64,000 nucleotides of DNA from Leptospira idonii (lineage in GTDB: Bacteria; Spirochaetota; Leptospiria; Leptospirales; Leptospiraceae). Below, piece after piece: positions 1 through 9,835 of this stretch. The notes under the pieces were generated by a model. It worked only from the letters and a program-made list of their open reading frames with translations. It did no database searches and was not told the origin of the DNA. The translations under genes were made by a program, and so were the position numbers. The first letter of the stretch is position 1. Every line of letters begins with the position of its first letter. Where the stretch lies: the NCBI RefSeq assembly GCF_004770995.1, contig NZ_RQHW01000047.1, forward strand, positions 372,001 to 436,000, given 5' to 3'.

Positions 1-217
1 TCATGATTTTTCTGAGGAATGTGATCCCGTCCATACGAGGCATTTCTATATCTAGTATGATTACGTCCGGCCACACATGGGCCATTTTGTCCATAGCAAA
101 GATCGGATCTGCTGCACTTCCTAAAAATTCGAAGGAGTTGTCCTTCGAAAAAAGTTCACCAAGTACCTGTCTTACGACTGCGGAATCGTCGATTACGAAT
201 ACTCTGATTTTTTTCAT
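1..217 (-). CDS. cheB: CheB protein-glutamate methylesterase, N-terminal receiver part (cut by window edge)
   Basis: Only the first 72 codons are present; the gene runs off the left edge. The visible part is a response-regulator receiver domain: paired acidic residues D10-D11, phospho-acceptor D56 in an [11 protein letters not shown] motif. That motif and the position right after cheD point to CheB, whose missing C-terminal half would demethylate or deamidate chemoreceptor glutamates. The ATG (217-215) lies one base after the cheD stop, so the two are probably translated together as the distal end of the chemotaxis operon. A stand-alone CheY-like regulator cannot be excluded from the part seen. 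Confidence 0.85.
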   Translation of the reverse strand, partial: MKKIRVFVIDDSAVVRQVLGELFSKDNSFEFLGSAADPIFAMDKMAHVWPDVIILDIEMPRMDGITFLRKIM

Positions 218-218
218 A

Positions 219-737
219 TCAGTGCTCTTTATGGGATTCCAACCAGACTTCCCCGTCCCAAAGAGTGAAGAAGATTTTTCTGCTGGAAGATCCGCCTGTG
301 TTTTCTGAAACGATTTTGATGGAATTTTCTTTCAATTTGATTTTTGCGAACTCCACATTTCTAAGACCGATCAATTTGGCTTTGGTTTCCAGATGGGAAC
401 CTGCGATCGATTTTTCTTCTCTGGAAAACATATCTGCTCCTCCGAATATCTTGGCTTCGTATTCGGTCGGTTTGGTGTTTGCGTTTCGGATCGCATCCAT
501 AAAAAGGCAGAATGCTTCGTCTCCGTACTTTCCGTCCGGTGAAAAAGATTCCGTTTTTTTATCTCCTCTAGTGGTAAGTAAATAATGACACATCCCACCT
601 ATGAATTTGGTAGGGTGCCATAACACGATCGATACGCAAGAACCCAAAAGAGTCTTAAGTCTTAAATCGGGTCCCCCGAAATAGAATTCACCGGGGTTGA
701 GAAAACGATCTTTAATTTGAAAAGGTGCCTCCATCAT
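219..737 (-). CDS. cheD: CheD chemoreceptor glutamine deamidase
   Basis: CheD deamidates receptor glutamines and in some bacteria also binds CheC or CheY. The 172-residue protein has the family's LGSCVSI motif with catalytic Cys34 and the GGMCHYLL motif with catalytic His51, followed by FGGADMF. Length is normal for CheD. It sits between cheW (5 bases upstream) and cheB (1 base downstream) in the minus-strand che operon. Two adjacent Met codons start the frame; either may be used. No CheC is visible in this window, so the likely role here is receptor deamidation. Confidence 0.93.
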   Translation of the reverse strand: MMEAPFQIKDRFLNPGEFYFGGPDLRLKTLLGSCVSIVLWHPTKFIGGMCHYLLTTRGDKKTESFSPDGKYGDEAFCLFMDAIRNANTKPTEYEAKIFGGADMFSREEKSIAGSHLETKAKLIGLRNVEFAKIKLKENSIKIVSENTGGSSSRKIFFTLWDGEVWLESHKEH

Positions 738-742
738 TTGGA

Positions 743-1225
743 TTATACCTCCGGCATTAGATTCGTTTTTTCCTGAATTTGATAGAGTTCGTCCAGATTC
801 AGTACCTGGTCGATTTTAAGTAAAATCACAAAACCTGTATCTATTTTTCCCAGGCCTTGGATGAAATCCAGACGGATCTTTGCTCCGAAACTGGGCGCCG
901 CTTCGATGGAGGCTTGAGGAATGTCGACAACTTCATCTACGGAATCGACTAACAATCCTATATCCAGAGTTTCCTTATTTATGGAAACTTCCGTGATAAT
1001 AATGCATGTTTTGCGACCGATTTCCGTTTTTTTTCTGTAGAAACGATTGTTCAGATCCAAAACTGGTACCACATTTCCCCGTAAGTTGATGACCCCCGGA
1101 ATGTATTCCGGCATCATAGGAACATGAGTGACCGATTCGTATTCGATGATCTCCTTAATATGGAGGATCCCCAATCCGAAAATTTCGTCCGACAACTGAA
1201 AGGTGAGATATTGGATCTCTTGCAT
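743..1225 (-). CDS. cheW: CheW chemotaxis adaptor protein
   Basis: CheW couples the chemoreceptor to the CheA kinase at the membrane array. The 160-residue protein is a single CheW (SH3-like) domain: the start reads QYLTFQLSDEIFGLGI, followed by the conserved VINLRGNVVPVLDL segment and a late DSVDEVVDI motif. It lies between the receptor gene (16 bases upstream) and cheD in the same operon, so it is probably the dedicated adaptor of this receptor and CheA. Confidence 0.95.
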   Translation of the reverse strand: MQEIQYLTFQLSDEIFGLGILHIKEIIEYESVTHVPMMPEYIPGVINLRGNVVPVLDLNNRFYRKKTEIGRKTCIIITEVSINKETLDIGLLVDSVDEVVDIPQASIEAAPSFGAKIRLDFIQGLGKIDTGFVILLKIDQVLNLDELYQIQEKTNLMPEV

Positions 1226-1241
1226 GGTATTTTCCTACCTG

Positions 1242-3887
1242 TCAGTATTTTTGAAAACGATCGTCATCGGACGAATCGTCCGCTCGATGGGAAGACGTCG
1301 ATTGTGAACTGATCCTTCCGAATTTTGTTTCCGCTCTCGACTGAAACTTAAACTGATTGAGTTGAAAGAAACTGATGGAAGTGAGAAGTTGTTGCGCTTG
1401 GGACTTCAGCTCTTCCGCGATGGCGGCAAGCTGTTCCGATGCGGATGCGCTTCTTTGAGAGACTTGATCCAACTGGCCCATCGCCTTGTTCACTTCGTTC
1501 ACACCGGAAGATTGTTCCTGGCTTGCCGCCGCGATTTCCTGAACCAAATCCGCAGTTTTGTTGATGGCCGGAACGATCTCTTCGATGAGTTTTCCCGCAG
1601 TTTCCGCGATTTGCACGGAACCGCCCGCAAGACTTCCGATTTCGTTGGCAGACTTCTGGCTTCTTTCCGCAAGTTTTCTGACTTCTGAGGCAACCACTGC
1701 GAAACCTTTTCCATGTTCTCCCGCTCTCGCCGCTTCGATAGCTGCGTTTAGCGCAAGTAAGTTGGTTTGGTAGGCGATATCTTCAATGATGGAGATTTTA
1801 TCCGCAATTTCCTTCATAGCGGAAACAGTATTTTTAACTGCATCTCCCCCTTGTTTTGCTTCCTTAGCGGATTTCGTTGCGATCGCATCTGTCTGTTTTG
1901 CGTTTGCGGCATTTTGATCGATTGAAGCGCCCATCTCTTCCAAAGAAGCTGAGGTTTCTTCCACGGAAGCCGCTTGTTCGCTGGCACCTTGAGATAAAGT
2001 TCCTGCAGTGGAGGATACTTCTTCCGCAGCGGATTTCAAAGTGTCCGCCTTGAGTTTTACGTCTCCTAAAATCGATTCCAGCTTTTCTAAAGTATTGTTC
2101 ACATACTCTTTCAGCATACCGAAAGTTCCGGAATATTCATTCGTGATGATTCCGGAAAGATCTCCGTTGGAAAGTTTTTCCAAAGACAGAACCACTTCAT
2201 TGAGTCCCTTCGAAGAAATATCCATCAACTTGTTCATTCCGGAAGAGAGGTTCATATAAAAACCTTCTTTCCCTTCGATAGAAATTCGTTTGGAGAAATC
2301 TCCTCGGATGGCGGCATTTACGATTCCGTCGATTTCTTCCTGAACGGCAACTTGGTTTGTGATATCGGACCATTCCACAACGGAACCTAGTCTTTGTCCT
2401 TTTTCGTTGATGATCGGATTCGCGATCAAAGAAAAATGTCTTCTTCCGATGACGATGGAGGTTTTATGAGTATTGGTGAAACTTCCTAAAATCCCTCTTT
2501 GGTGGGCAGGATTTTTATGGAAGTTGTCGATGTTCGTTCCCATCAGAGATTTTAAGTTGAAGGAAGAAAGTTGTTTTTGAATGTCTTTTTCTCCCACTTG
2601 GAACATTTGTAAGATGGCCTTGTTCATGTACACTACATTCAATTCGTTGTCCGCCATCATGACGTTCGTAGAAACATTGTCCAGTGCGACTTGAATTCTC
2701 ATCGCTTCATCGGATAACCTTTGTTTTTCCTCTTCGATCTTTCTTGCTTCGGTAACGTCGGACCATTCCACAACGGAGCCCAATCGTTCCCCTTTTTCAG
2801 TCAGAATAGGATTTGCGATCAAATCGAAAATTCTTCCACCGATCGTGATGCTGGATTTGAATTCGGCAGTGAATGTGGAGAGGATTTTTCTCTGATAAGA
2901 AGGATCTTTGTGATAGGAATCGATATTGCTTCCCATCAGGTTTTGAGTGGAGAAATGACGTAGTTGGTTTTTGATTTCGTTTTCCGTCTTTCTGAACATA
3001 TTCACAATGGACTTGTTCATATAGTTCACTTTTAAGTCGTTGTCCGCCATCATAATGTTTGTTGATACGTTGTCCAAAGCAGTTTTGATTCGTAAGTTGT
3101 TTTTTGACTCTTCTATCAAACCATCCAGCATTTGATTGATGAACTTGAATAAATTTCCGATTTCGTCCTTTGCACTTACTGTAAGGCGCAGGTCGTTTTC
3201 TCCTGCTGCAATCTTTTGAGTGACAACCGCTGCATTTTTAAGAGGAGTGGAGATGCTTCTGAGGATCAAGAAAAGCAAAGTCGTTTTTATGAGTGCGAAT
3301 AGGATGCCTCCAATCACGAAAATCAGAGTGCCTGATTCTATATTTTGCTGCGCAGCAATGTTGATGTCTTGCGTATCAGAAAATACTGCTTCGTTGATTT
3401 TGCTGAGAGCACCCGTATAATCCGTCCAAGCGCTAGTCAGTTTCTCTTTTAATTTTTCCTTTTTCAAAGGATCTACTTCCGTATAACCTTCGTTTTGGAA
3501 TTGTAAGAGGAGTGTCCCGAACTCGGATCTTTTCTGAAGTACTTCCGAAATCTCATCCAATTGTTCTTTTGAAGTAGTGAGTGCCTGGATTTTTTTCCAT
3601 AACTCGGTCACTTCTTCCCTTTTGGTTTTGATTTCGTCCCACTTCAGTTTCACTTCTTCTTGGGACGTAGCCTCCATTGCAGGAAGAAGATTTCTCTGAA
3701 TGGTTAAATTATTCTGGAGGATCACAAATACGTATTCTGCCTTTTTGAGGTGGTTCTTTGAAATGATATCTACTGAATCGCCGATTGAATTCAATTTTTG
3801 AACCGAAACAACCGAGATCCATAGAACATAAAAAGCGCTGATCAAAAAGAATAGCACCAGCTTAGTTCCCACGGTTAAATTTTTCAT
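1242..3887 (-). CDS. Methyl-accepting chemotaxis protein with two tandem Aer2-type PAS domains
   Basis: This 881-residue chemoreceptor has a first membrane segment (about 11-29), an extracytoplasmic four-helix-type region (30-185), a second membrane segment (186-210) and HAMP (about 211-262). Two PAS domains of the same kind follow (266-380 and 397-511), then two HAMP-like units (about 515-605) and the signalling hairpin with its tip at 701-743 ([21 protein letters not shown]). Both PAS domains keep the residues that in Pseudomonas Aer2 bind heme and oxygen: His326 with Trp375, and His457 with Trp506, each 49 residues apart. Family knowledge therefore suggests an oxygen or other gas sensor; heme binding is inferred. 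No C-terminal CheR-docking pentapeptide is seen. Lies between cheA and cheW. Confidence 0.92.
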   Translation of the reverse strand: MKNLTVGTKLVLFFLISAFYVLWISVVSVQKLNSIGDSVDIISKNHLKKAEYVFVILQNNLTIQRNLLPAMEATSQEEVKLKWDEIKTKREEVTELWKKIQALTTSKEQLDEISEVLQKRSEFGTLLLQFQNEGYTEVDPLKKEKLKEKLTSAWTDYTGALSKINEAVFSDTQDINIAAQQNIESGTLIFVIGGILFALIKTTLLFLILRSISTPLKNAAVVTQKIAAGENDLRLTVSAKDEIGNLFKFINQMLDGLIEESKNNLRIKTALDNVSTNIMMADNDLKVNYMNKSIVNMFRKTENEIKNQLRHFSTQNLMGSNIDSYHKDPSYQRKILSTFTAEFKSSITIGGRIFDLIANPILTEKGERLGSVVEWSDVTEARKIEEEKQRLSDEAMRIQVALDNVSTNVMMADNELNVVYMNKAILQMFQVGEKDIQKQLSSFNLKSLMGTNIDNFHKNPAHQRGILGSFTNTHKTSIVIGRRHFSLIANPIINEKGQRLGSVVEWSDITNQVAVQEEIDGIVNAAIRGDFSKRISIEGKEGFYMNLSSGMNKLMDISSKGLNEVVLSLEKLSNGDLSGIITNEYSGTFGMLKEYVNNTLEKLESILGDVKLKADTLKSAAEEVSSTAGTLSQGASEQAASVEETSASLEEMGASIDQNAANAKQTDAIATKSAKEAKQGGDAVKNTVSAMKEIADKISIIEDIAYQTNLLALNAAIEAARAGEHGKGFAVVASEVRKLAERSQKSANEIGSLAGGSVQIAETAGKLIEEIVPAINKTADLVQEIAAASQEQSSGVNEVNKAMGQLDQVSQRSASASEQLAAIAEELKSQAQQLLTSISFFQLNQFKFQSRAETKFGRISSQSTSSHRADDSSDDDRFQKY

Positions 3888-3903
3888 ACTTGTCCTCTTA
3901 TTC

Positions 3904-6033
3904 TTAATTTTTTGCTTTTTCCAAAGCTACCGTTCTTTCGAATAAAGACGGTAGATCGATGATGAGAGCGACTCTTCCATCCGCAAGGATGGAGGAACCG
4001 CTGACTCCTTTTACATTATGAAATACGCTTCCCATCGGTTTGATGACCGTTTGAAATTCACCGAATAGTTGTTCTACTACAACGCCGGCTTTTTTATCGC
4101 CCATTCGAACGATGACTATATTTTCTCTTGCATTTGTCTTTTTTTCTTCTTGCGGGAATATTTCCCTCATTCTGAGGAAAGGGATCAGGTTTCCACGTAA
4201 CGCGAAGTAGTCGTTTTTGCCATCGGAATTCTCTTGAGAAAACTCCAAACATTCCAGAACCATCTCCATGGGAAGTATGTAAAGGGAAGTGCCTACACTG
4301 ACTAAAAAACCTTCTATGATGGCAAGTGTTAGTGGGAGGCGTATGACGAATCGGCTTCCTTGGCCGGGGATGGAATGTACCTGAACGGTTCCTCTTAAAG
4401 ACTCTATGTTTTTCTGAACCACATCCAGACCGACACCTCTTCCGGAAAGATTGGTCACAGAGCCTGCTGTGGAAAAACCGGGATGAAACAGAAGTTTATA
4501 AACTTCCTCTTCTTGGTCCGGTTTTGAACCGGAAACCAGCCCTTTCTCCAGTGCTTTTTTCCAAACCAAATCGGATTGAATTCCTTTCCCGTCGTCTTTG
4601 ATTTCTATCACTACCGAACCTGTGTCATGGTAGGCATTCAGCCAAATGTTTCCCGATTTCGATTTTCCTTTGGAAATTCTTTCTTCCGTAGGTTCCAGAC
4701 CGTGGTCACATGCGTTTCTCAGAATATGGATGAGTGGGTCACCTAACTTATCTACTATGTTTCGATCCAGTTCCGTTTCTTTGCCGTCGATATGAAGAAC
4801 GATTTCTTTGCCTAATTCTTTCCCAATATCTCGAACCGTTCTTTGGTATTTCTGGAGTACCTCTCCTATGGAAACCATTCTGAGTTTCAGGGAAATTTCC
4901 CTGACTTCATTGAGAAGTCTGCTGACCAGTAAGGAGGACTCTTGCAGATTGGAATCTTGGCTACCTGATACAAGTTGGTTTAAATTTGCGGCAGATACCA
5001 CAAGTTCTCCCACACGATTGATGAGCTGATCCACTCTTTTGGAATCCACTTTCAGGATAGTGCTTTTGCCTAACTCCGCTTTTTGAAGTTCTTGTTCTTT
5101 GGTCGATTCTGGAACTACAGTAGCATGGACCGCTTCCGGTTCGGAAGAGGTGGGAGAAAAAAAACGTAAAAATTGTACAAGTCCTTCCGAGGAAAGAACT
5201 CCCATTTCTCTCCAAAGATTTCCCAGAAAGATTTCTTCTTCAGGAAGCTGTCCCGCTAAATAACTTAGGTCTTCAACACTGGCACCCGGCGGTAGTATAT
5301 GCAAAAAGGAATCGGATTCTATAAATTCAAAAACCTTTCTTACTTTTTCGGAATCTTCCTTCGATTGGAAAAAAATTTCAAATCCTAAATAACAATCTTC
5401 CGGCAGATAAGATTCGTTTGTCGGTATCTCTGAGATAATGGTTTGCAGATAAAGAATTTTACCCAATTTTTTTAAGTAAGTTAAAAAAGAGATCGGATCG
5501 AGTCCGTTTTGGAATACGTTTCGTTTCGGACGAAGAGAAATGAGATAGTTTGCAAGAGTAAGGGAAGAGGATACGGAAGGAGTTGATTTAATGACGGAAG
5601 AAAAAACTGTCTCTTGTTTTTCAATTGCTGGCGCTGCCGCAATACCTCCTTCCAGATAAGGTGCGATCGCATCCAAAATCTTTTTGCCTTCTTCCGATTT
5701 TTCCTGAGAGATTTCTCCTTTCTGTTCCGACTGCACCAAATAATCCATTTGGTCTTTGGCTCGAAGGAGTATATCCACCAAATCTTTGTTTGATTTGAGT
5801 TTTCCTTCTCTCAGATTGTCCAAAAGATTTTCTATAATATGAGTGAATTTTACCGTTTTGTCGAACCCGAACATTCCGGACGTTCCTTTGATGGTATGAA
5901 CGGCGCGGAAAAGTGCGTTCATCATTTCGGAATCGGGATCTTTTTTTTCCATTTGCAGAAGGATGGATTCCATCTCCCGCAAAAGTTCATCGGACTCTAA
6001 AAGATATGCGTCTATAACTTCGGATAGATCCAT
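3904..6033 (-). CDS. cheA: CheA chemotaxis histidine kinase
   Basis: CheA autophosphorylates and passes phosphate to CheY and CheB. The 709-residue protein has an Hpt (P1) domain with phospho-accepting His46 in [11 protein letters not shown] middle domain contains a [19 protein letters not shown] segment of the kind found in Che2-class CheA proteins. Next come the P3 dimerisation helices (INRVGELVV), the ATPase with N box ([10 protein letters not shown]) and G boxes ([15 protein letters not shown]), and a C-terminal CheW-like P5 domain. It lies 16 bases upstream of the receptor gene and 2 bases downstream of a STAS gene, so it is the kinase of this receptor system. Confidence 0.96.
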   Translation of the reverse strand: MDLSEVIDAYLLESDELLREMESILLQMEKKDPDSEMMNALFRAVHTIKGTSGMFGFDKTVKFTHIIENLLDNLREGKLKSNKDLVDILLRAKDQMDYLVQSEQKGEISQEKSEEGKKILDAIAPYLEGGIAAAPAIEKQETVFSSVIKSTPSVSSSLTLANYLISLRPKRNVFQNGLDPISFLTYLKKLGKILYLQTIISEIPTNESYLPEDCYLGFEIFFQSKEDSEKVRKVFEFIESDSFLHILPPGASVEDLSYLAGQLPEEEIFLGNLWREMGVLSSEGLVQFLRFFSPTSSEPEAVHATVVPESTKEQELQKAELGKSTILKVDSKRVDQLINRVGELVVSAANLNQLVSGSQDSNLQESSLLVSRLLNEVREISLKLRMVSIGEVLQKYQRTVRDIGKELGKEIVLHIDGKETELDRNIVDKLGDPLIHILRNACDHGLEPTEERISKGKSKSGNIWLNAYHDTGSVVIEIKDDGKGIQSDLVWKKALEKGLVSGSKPDQEEEVYKLLFHPGFSTAGSVTNLSGRGVGLDVVQKNIESLRGTVQVHSIPGQGSRFVIRLPLTLAIIEGFLVSVGTSLYILPMEMVLECLEFSQENSDGKNDYFALRGNLIPFLRMREIFPQEEKKTNARENIVIVRMGDKKAGVVVEQLFGEFQTVIKPMGSVFHNVKGVSGSSILADGRVALIIDLPSLFERTVALEKAKN

Positions 6034-6035
6034 CT

Positions 6036-6404
6036 TTAGGCCTTCTTGGTTCCGTAAGAAAATTCTACTTCGTTTGCGTATTCTTTTTTAAGTTTGATTT
6101 TGTCTCCGAAGAAGGAGACCACTCCGAGTAAATCGAAGCATTTTAAGACGGGGAGGGAATGATTGCGGATGGTCATAAGACAGTGTTTATCTTCCGACTT
6201 TTTCTTCAGATAAACAAGAAGTTGTACTCCGGAGGCGTCGATTCTTTGGATGTTTTTCAGATCGAGAATGATTTGGGATCCTGCTTTCCAAGGGAAGGAA
6301 TTTGTTTTTTCTTTCCATTGGGAAATGAACGGAATGGTAAGATAACCTTCCCACTCCGATTCGAAACCGGAGTTCGTATTTCTCGTCTTTAACACCGGAT
6401 CCAC
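6036..6404 (-). CDS. STAS-domain protein (anti-anti-sigma / SpoIIAA-like) within the che operon
   Basis: The 122-residue protein is a small STAS domain. The segment IILDLKNIQRIDASGVQLLV matches the core strand and helix of SpoIIAA-type proteins, with Ser58 in the DASG motif at the usual phosphorylation site. STAS proteins switch partners by phosphorylation of that serine; the partner here is unknown, since no serine kinase (RsbW/SpoIIAB type) is visible nearby. It sits between cheY (7-base gap) and cheA (2-base gap), so it is made with the chemotaxis machinery. A role in regulating CheA or motility is inference from position only. Confidence 0.8.
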   Translation of the reverse strand: MDPVLKTRNTNSGFESEWEGYLTIPFISQWKEKTNSFPWKAGSQIILDLKNIQRIDASGVQLLVYLKKKSEDKHCLMTIRNHSLPVLKCFDLLGVVSFFGDKIKLKKEYANEVEFSYGTKKA

Positions 6405-6411
6405 TTTTGAC

Positions 6412-6777
6412 TTATACCATCAATTTAGAAATCGTTTCGATCAGTTCTTCCGGAGAGAACGGTTTTGTGAGCCAAGCTTTTGCGCCTGCATCCAATCCCA
6501 TTTGTTTTTTTTCAGGCTGGGATTCTGTGGTCAGCATAATGATGGGGATGAATTTGAATTTAGGATCTTCCTTTACTTTTTTGATAAAACTGATTCCGTC
6601 CATGTTCGGCATGTTCATATCGGACACGATCAAATCGATGCTGTTATTTGCCAATTGTTGGAGACCTTCGATTCCGTCTCCCGCTTCGATCAAATCAAAC
6701 TTAGCGTTCCTTAGGTGGACGGAGATGATCTTGCGAAACACCGCAGAATCATCTATGATAAGTACCTTTTTATTCAT
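6412..6777 (-). CDS. cheY: CheY-like single-domain response regulator
   Basis: A 121-residue stand-alone receiver: acidic pair D9-D10, phospho-acceptor D53 (VSDMNMPNMDG), and the Thr and Lys switch residues in MLTTES and LTKPFSPEEL. No output domain is present, as expected for CheY, which carries the signal from CheA to the flagellar switch (FliM/FliN are encoded elsewhere in this window). Its ATG overlaps the stop of the upstream hybrid-regulator gene by 4 bases (ATGA), so translation is coupled to it. Confidence 0.9.
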   Translation of the reverse strand: MNKKVLIIDDSAVFRKIISVHLRNAKFDLIEAGDGIEGLQQLANNSIDLIVSDMNMPNMDGISFIKKVKEDPKFKFIPIIMLTTESQPEKKQMGLDAGAKAWLTKPFSPEELIETISKLMV

Positions 6778-8042
6778 GTTTGGATTTCCTTTTGTTCATT
6801 TTGAATCGGTAAAAAAAGTTCTGAGATGATGCATAGACTCGTTTCTTCCGTAGTGTGGTCTTTTGCATTTCTGATAAAAAACATCCCGTGATGTTTGTTG
6901 GCGATATAATCGACCATGGTGAGTCCCAAACCCAAACTGAAAGGTTCTTCCGAATGAAATTCTTCCACTGGAGGATGAACTCTATAGAAGGGCAGAATTA
7001 AATTTTTCTGCACATCTTTGGAAAAATTCGAATAGGAATCATCCAATACTTTGTTTTTGATGGAAAGACAAAAATAGCCGTCTACGAGAGTGAGAAATAT
7101 ATCTAAATTCGCATCATTCGGAGAGTATTTGATCGCATTGAGAAGAATCTCTTCCAACACCTGACGGATGAGTTCCAAATCCATGGAAAGTTGGATGTCC
7201 GATTTGAAAATGGGAAGATTGATTTTGATCTTCTTTCTTTCCAAATGATCCTCCCATTTATGGATGAGTTCCGGAAGAACGGAAAGTAGTTGGGATGATT
7301 TTTGAAGGGTTAGGTCTATTTTTTTGTCCAGAATATTGACCGCTTTGTCTAGTCCCCTTAACATCGATTTTGTATGTTCGTTGTTTTCCAGAAGCAGATC
7401 GAAATATTCCGCTTCTATGATATAATTCTTTCCGTCCGCATCTTTAGGAGCAAAACTTTTGATCGTTTCTATTAGTGTCGTCATTGCACCGAAGCCGGAG
7501 CCTTGGGAAAGAGTGGTTCTTAGATTGAAAATGGAATTCATCTCCGTAGAGTTATCGGACGTTTTGCGAGAAGCTTCTTTGTAGTTCAACCATTCCAATT
7601 GATCTCTAAGCTCTTTGCTTTCTTCCGCAAGCAGTTGTTTTTCGATGTCTTTTAGGTATCTGTATTCTAATGCCTGTTCGAGTATGGATTTGAATATTTC
7701 TACGTTTAAGGGTTTTATAATATAATCATATACTCCCAGTTTCATGATTTCTATGATTTGTTCGGAACTGTCGATAGCGGTTTGTACCAAAATGACCGGA
7801 TCCGAATCTCTTTCTCTTAACTTTTGTATGAAGGTTTTCCCGTCCATAACGGGCATCATGAGATCGACCAGGTAAACGCTGAACTCTTCCTTCTCTAAAA
7901 GCTCTAGACCTTCCGCTCCGTTGCCTGCGATCTTATAAGGGAAATTTAATTTAGCACAAATGCCCGCTAAAAGCATTTGGTTTTCTTCTTTATCCTCTAC
8001 GATGAGTAGAGGCAAAGTAGGCCTACGGCTGGAAGAAGTCAT
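6774..8042 (-). CDS. Receiver-HATPase hybrid signalling protein lacking the usual phospho-histidine
   Basis: I start the gene at ATG 8042 (422 residues), because AGGA lies 5 bases ahead of it. An ATG at 8090 in the same frame has no ribosome site and lies almost at the transcription start predicted from the sigma-28-type element. An N-terminal receiver domain (phospho-acceptor VDLMMPVMDG, Lys in YIIKPL) is followed by a helical linker and a histidine-kinase ATPase with N box (EILLNAIKYSP) and G box (LGLGLTMVDYI). Where kinases of this type have HELRTPL, this protein reads FNLRTTLSQGSGFG, with no histidine. It may therefore be a phosphatase, a scaffold, or depend on another phospho-donor. First gene of the che operon. 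Confidence 0.85.
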   Translation of the reverse strand: MTSSSRRPTLPLLIVEDKEENQMLLAGICAKLNFPYKIAGNGAEGLELLEKEEFSVYLVDLMMPVMDGKTFIQKLRERDSDPVILVQTAIDSSEQIIEIMKLGVYDYIIKPLNVEIFKSILEQALEYRYLKDIEKQLLAEESKELRDQLEWLNYKEASRKTSDNSTEMNSIFNLRTTLSQGSGFGAMTTLIETIKSFAPKDADGKNYIIEAEYFDLLLENNEHTKSMLRGLDKAVNILDKKIDLTLQKSSQLLSVLPELIHKWEDHLERKKIKINLPIFKSDIQLSMDLELIRQVLEEILLNAIKYSPNDANLDIFLTLVDGYFCLSIKNKVLDDSYSNFSKDVQKNLILPFYRVHPPVEEFHSEEPFSLGLGLTMVDYIANKHHGMFFIRNAKDHTTEETSLCIISELFLPIQNEQKEIQT

Positions 8043-8097
8043 TTTCTTCCTAGCTACAGGCAAAGTTAAGTCGGAATCCTTCGAGCCCATCAGTATA

Positions 8098-8124
8098 TTA
8101 TCGGCTATACTAGTTCAAAATAGA
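8098..8124 (-). promoter_or_regulatory. Candidate sigma-28 (FliA) promoter of the che operon
   Basis: Read on the minus strand, 8105-8098 is GCCGATAA, an exact match to the flagellar sigma-28 -10 consensus. The -35 position 15 bases upstream (8124-8121) reads TCTA, only a half match to TAAA. The predicted transcript start (about 8091) leaves a leader of about 50 bases to ATG 8042. Sigma-28 control of chemotaxis genes is common in flagellated bacteria; use here is inference. Confidence 0.5.
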
Positions 8125-8154
8125 ATTAGGTTCAATTCAAATCTTGATTTTAGA

Positions 8155-9834
8155 TTATTTAGTTAAGTTTGCAGGAAGCTGCAAGGAAAAGGTTGTACCT
8201 ATATTAAGTCTACTTTCCACCGTGATCCGGCCTCCTAGTAGTTCTGCGAATTTTTTAGAAATTGTTAGTCCCAATCCAGTACCTTCTGTATTTGAATTTT
8301 CTGAAAATCTCGTGAAACTCTCAAAAAGATGGGATTGGTTCTCCGGAGAGATTCCTTTCCCTTGGTCAATGACGGATAAGACGATAGAATCTTTCAAAAA
8401 ATTACATTGGATTTGGATGATAGAGGATTCAGGAGAAAATTTTACCGCATTGGAAATCAAATTCACTAGGATTTGGTGGATCTTCTGGATGTCGGAGGGA
8501 ATGGAATAGGGCTCTAATCCTTTCTGTTCCCACCGAAATTCGATTCCTTTGAGTTTGGCCTGAGGGGTCATCAGTTCCAATGCATTTTTACAGATATCTA
8601 AAACATTAACCGGTGCTATATAGATTGAGGTTTTCCCCGCTTCCAATTTGGAAAGGTCTAATATTTCGTTGATGATTTTGAGAAGTTTCACTCCCGAACC
8701 GTGAATATAGTTCAGATATTTTTTTCCCATTTCATCTTCCGGGGGCATTTGGATGAGCTGGGTGAATCCTATGATGGAATTAAGAGGGGTTCTGAGTTCA
8801 TGGCTCATATGGGCTAAAAAGTCCGATTTAAGCTTGTTTGCCGATTCCGCCTGTTCTTTTGCGTTCCTTAAATCGATGGTTCTATCGCTGACCAAGTCTT
8901 CCAACCTGGTTTTGTGTTCATTCAGTTCTCTCAGGTCTTGTTTTCTTTCCAGGTAATGGCCTACCCAGTTTGTAACCGTTTTGAATAGATGGATGTCGTC
9001 TTCATCAAAATTGGTTTTTGGGTTATTGATTTCCCATCCTAAAATACCGTAGTATTTTCCATGAACGAAGATGGGGAATAGGATGAGAAATAAGACTCCT
9101 CTGTCGAAGAACCATTGTTCGTCTTTCAGAAAATGTTCCGGTTTGCCCGATATTTGTTTTCCAGCTTTCAGTAAATCGACCCATCTTCCCAGTCCGATCT
9201 TCTGCCAGCTTTCTTCTATGAGCAGGCTGCGGTAACCCAGGTAAGCCGATATTTTAGTCTCTTCCAAAGTGATGGAAAAAAGGTCTTCTCCGTCTTCCCT
9301 ATGCACTTGTTTCAAAAGATAAACGCAATCCATCTCTGTGAAAAAGATGAGTTGGTTGAGCGCTTGAGATAGATTGTCTACGGAAGGGCTAGGTTGGATG
9401 AGTATTTGGGTGGCGGATGCGACTCCTACTTCGAAGCGGAGGCGTTTGGCGATCTCTTCGTCCTGTTTTCTTCTTTCGGAAATATCCGTGAGGATCAGTG
9501 AAAAAACCAATTGGTTTCCATGAGAAAGAGACGGGATCGTGAACAGATTGTATTCGAAGACTTTCGTTTGGTGGTCAATGTGGGTTTGGAAAGAACCGGA
9601 AGTTCTTTTTCTGGATTGAACCGAAGATATGACTGTTTCTCTATAATTGAAATCTTTCAGGGAATGGATGGCAATTTCGTTTTCGAAAAGAGACTCTATC
9701 TCTTCCGTATCTAAATTCAATCTGCCGATAACGACCCCCTGGCCGATGTGTTCCAGGGTTTCGTAGGCTAATATGAGTTTATCGATTTTATCGATATCTC
9801 CAGGTAAATGGGAATCTTGCCTGGGAGACGTCAT
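8155..9834 (-). CDS. PAS/GAF sensor histidine kinase
   Basis: A 559-residue soluble kinase with no membrane segment. The N-terminal part (about 15-125) is PAS-like and ends in an [11 protein letters not shown] linker; residues about 145-300 look like a GAF domain. A coiled coil leads to the HisKA helix with His345 ([13 protein letters not shown]) and an HATPase with N box ([11 protein letters not shown]) and G boxes ([20 protein letters not shown]). No receiver is fused. It starts 2 bases after the ispH stop, so it is probably cotranscribed with ispH rather than with the che genes, which have their own candidate promoter just beyond its end. The signal sensed is unknown. Confidence 0.9.
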   Translation of the reverse strand: MTSPRQDSHLPGDIDKIDKLILAYETLEHIGQGVVIGRLNLDTEEIESLFENEIAIHSLKDFNYRETVISSVQSRKRTSGSFQTHIDHQTKVFEYNLFTIPSLSHGNQLVFSLILTDISERRKQDEEIAKRLRFEVGVASATQILIQPSPSVDNLSQALNQLIFFTEMDCVYLLKQVHREDGEDLFSITLEETKISAYLGYRSLLIEESWQKIGLGRWVDLLKAGKQISGKPEHFLKDEQWFFDRGVLFLILFPIFVHGKYYGILGWEINNPKTNFDEDDIHLFKTVTNWVGHYLERKQDLRELNEHKTRLEDLVSDRTIDLRNAKEQAESANKLKSDFLAHMSHELRTPLNSIIGFTQLIQMPPEDEMGKKYLNYIHGSGVKLLKIINEILDLSKLEAGKTSIYIAPVNVLDICKNALELMTPQAKLKGIEFRWEQKGLEPYSIPSDIQKIHQILVNLISNAVKFSPESSIIQIQCNFLKDSIVLSVIDQGKGISPENQSHLFESFTRFSENSNTEGTGLGLTISKKFAELLGGRITVESRLNIGTTFSLQLPANLTK

Positions 9835-9835
9835 T

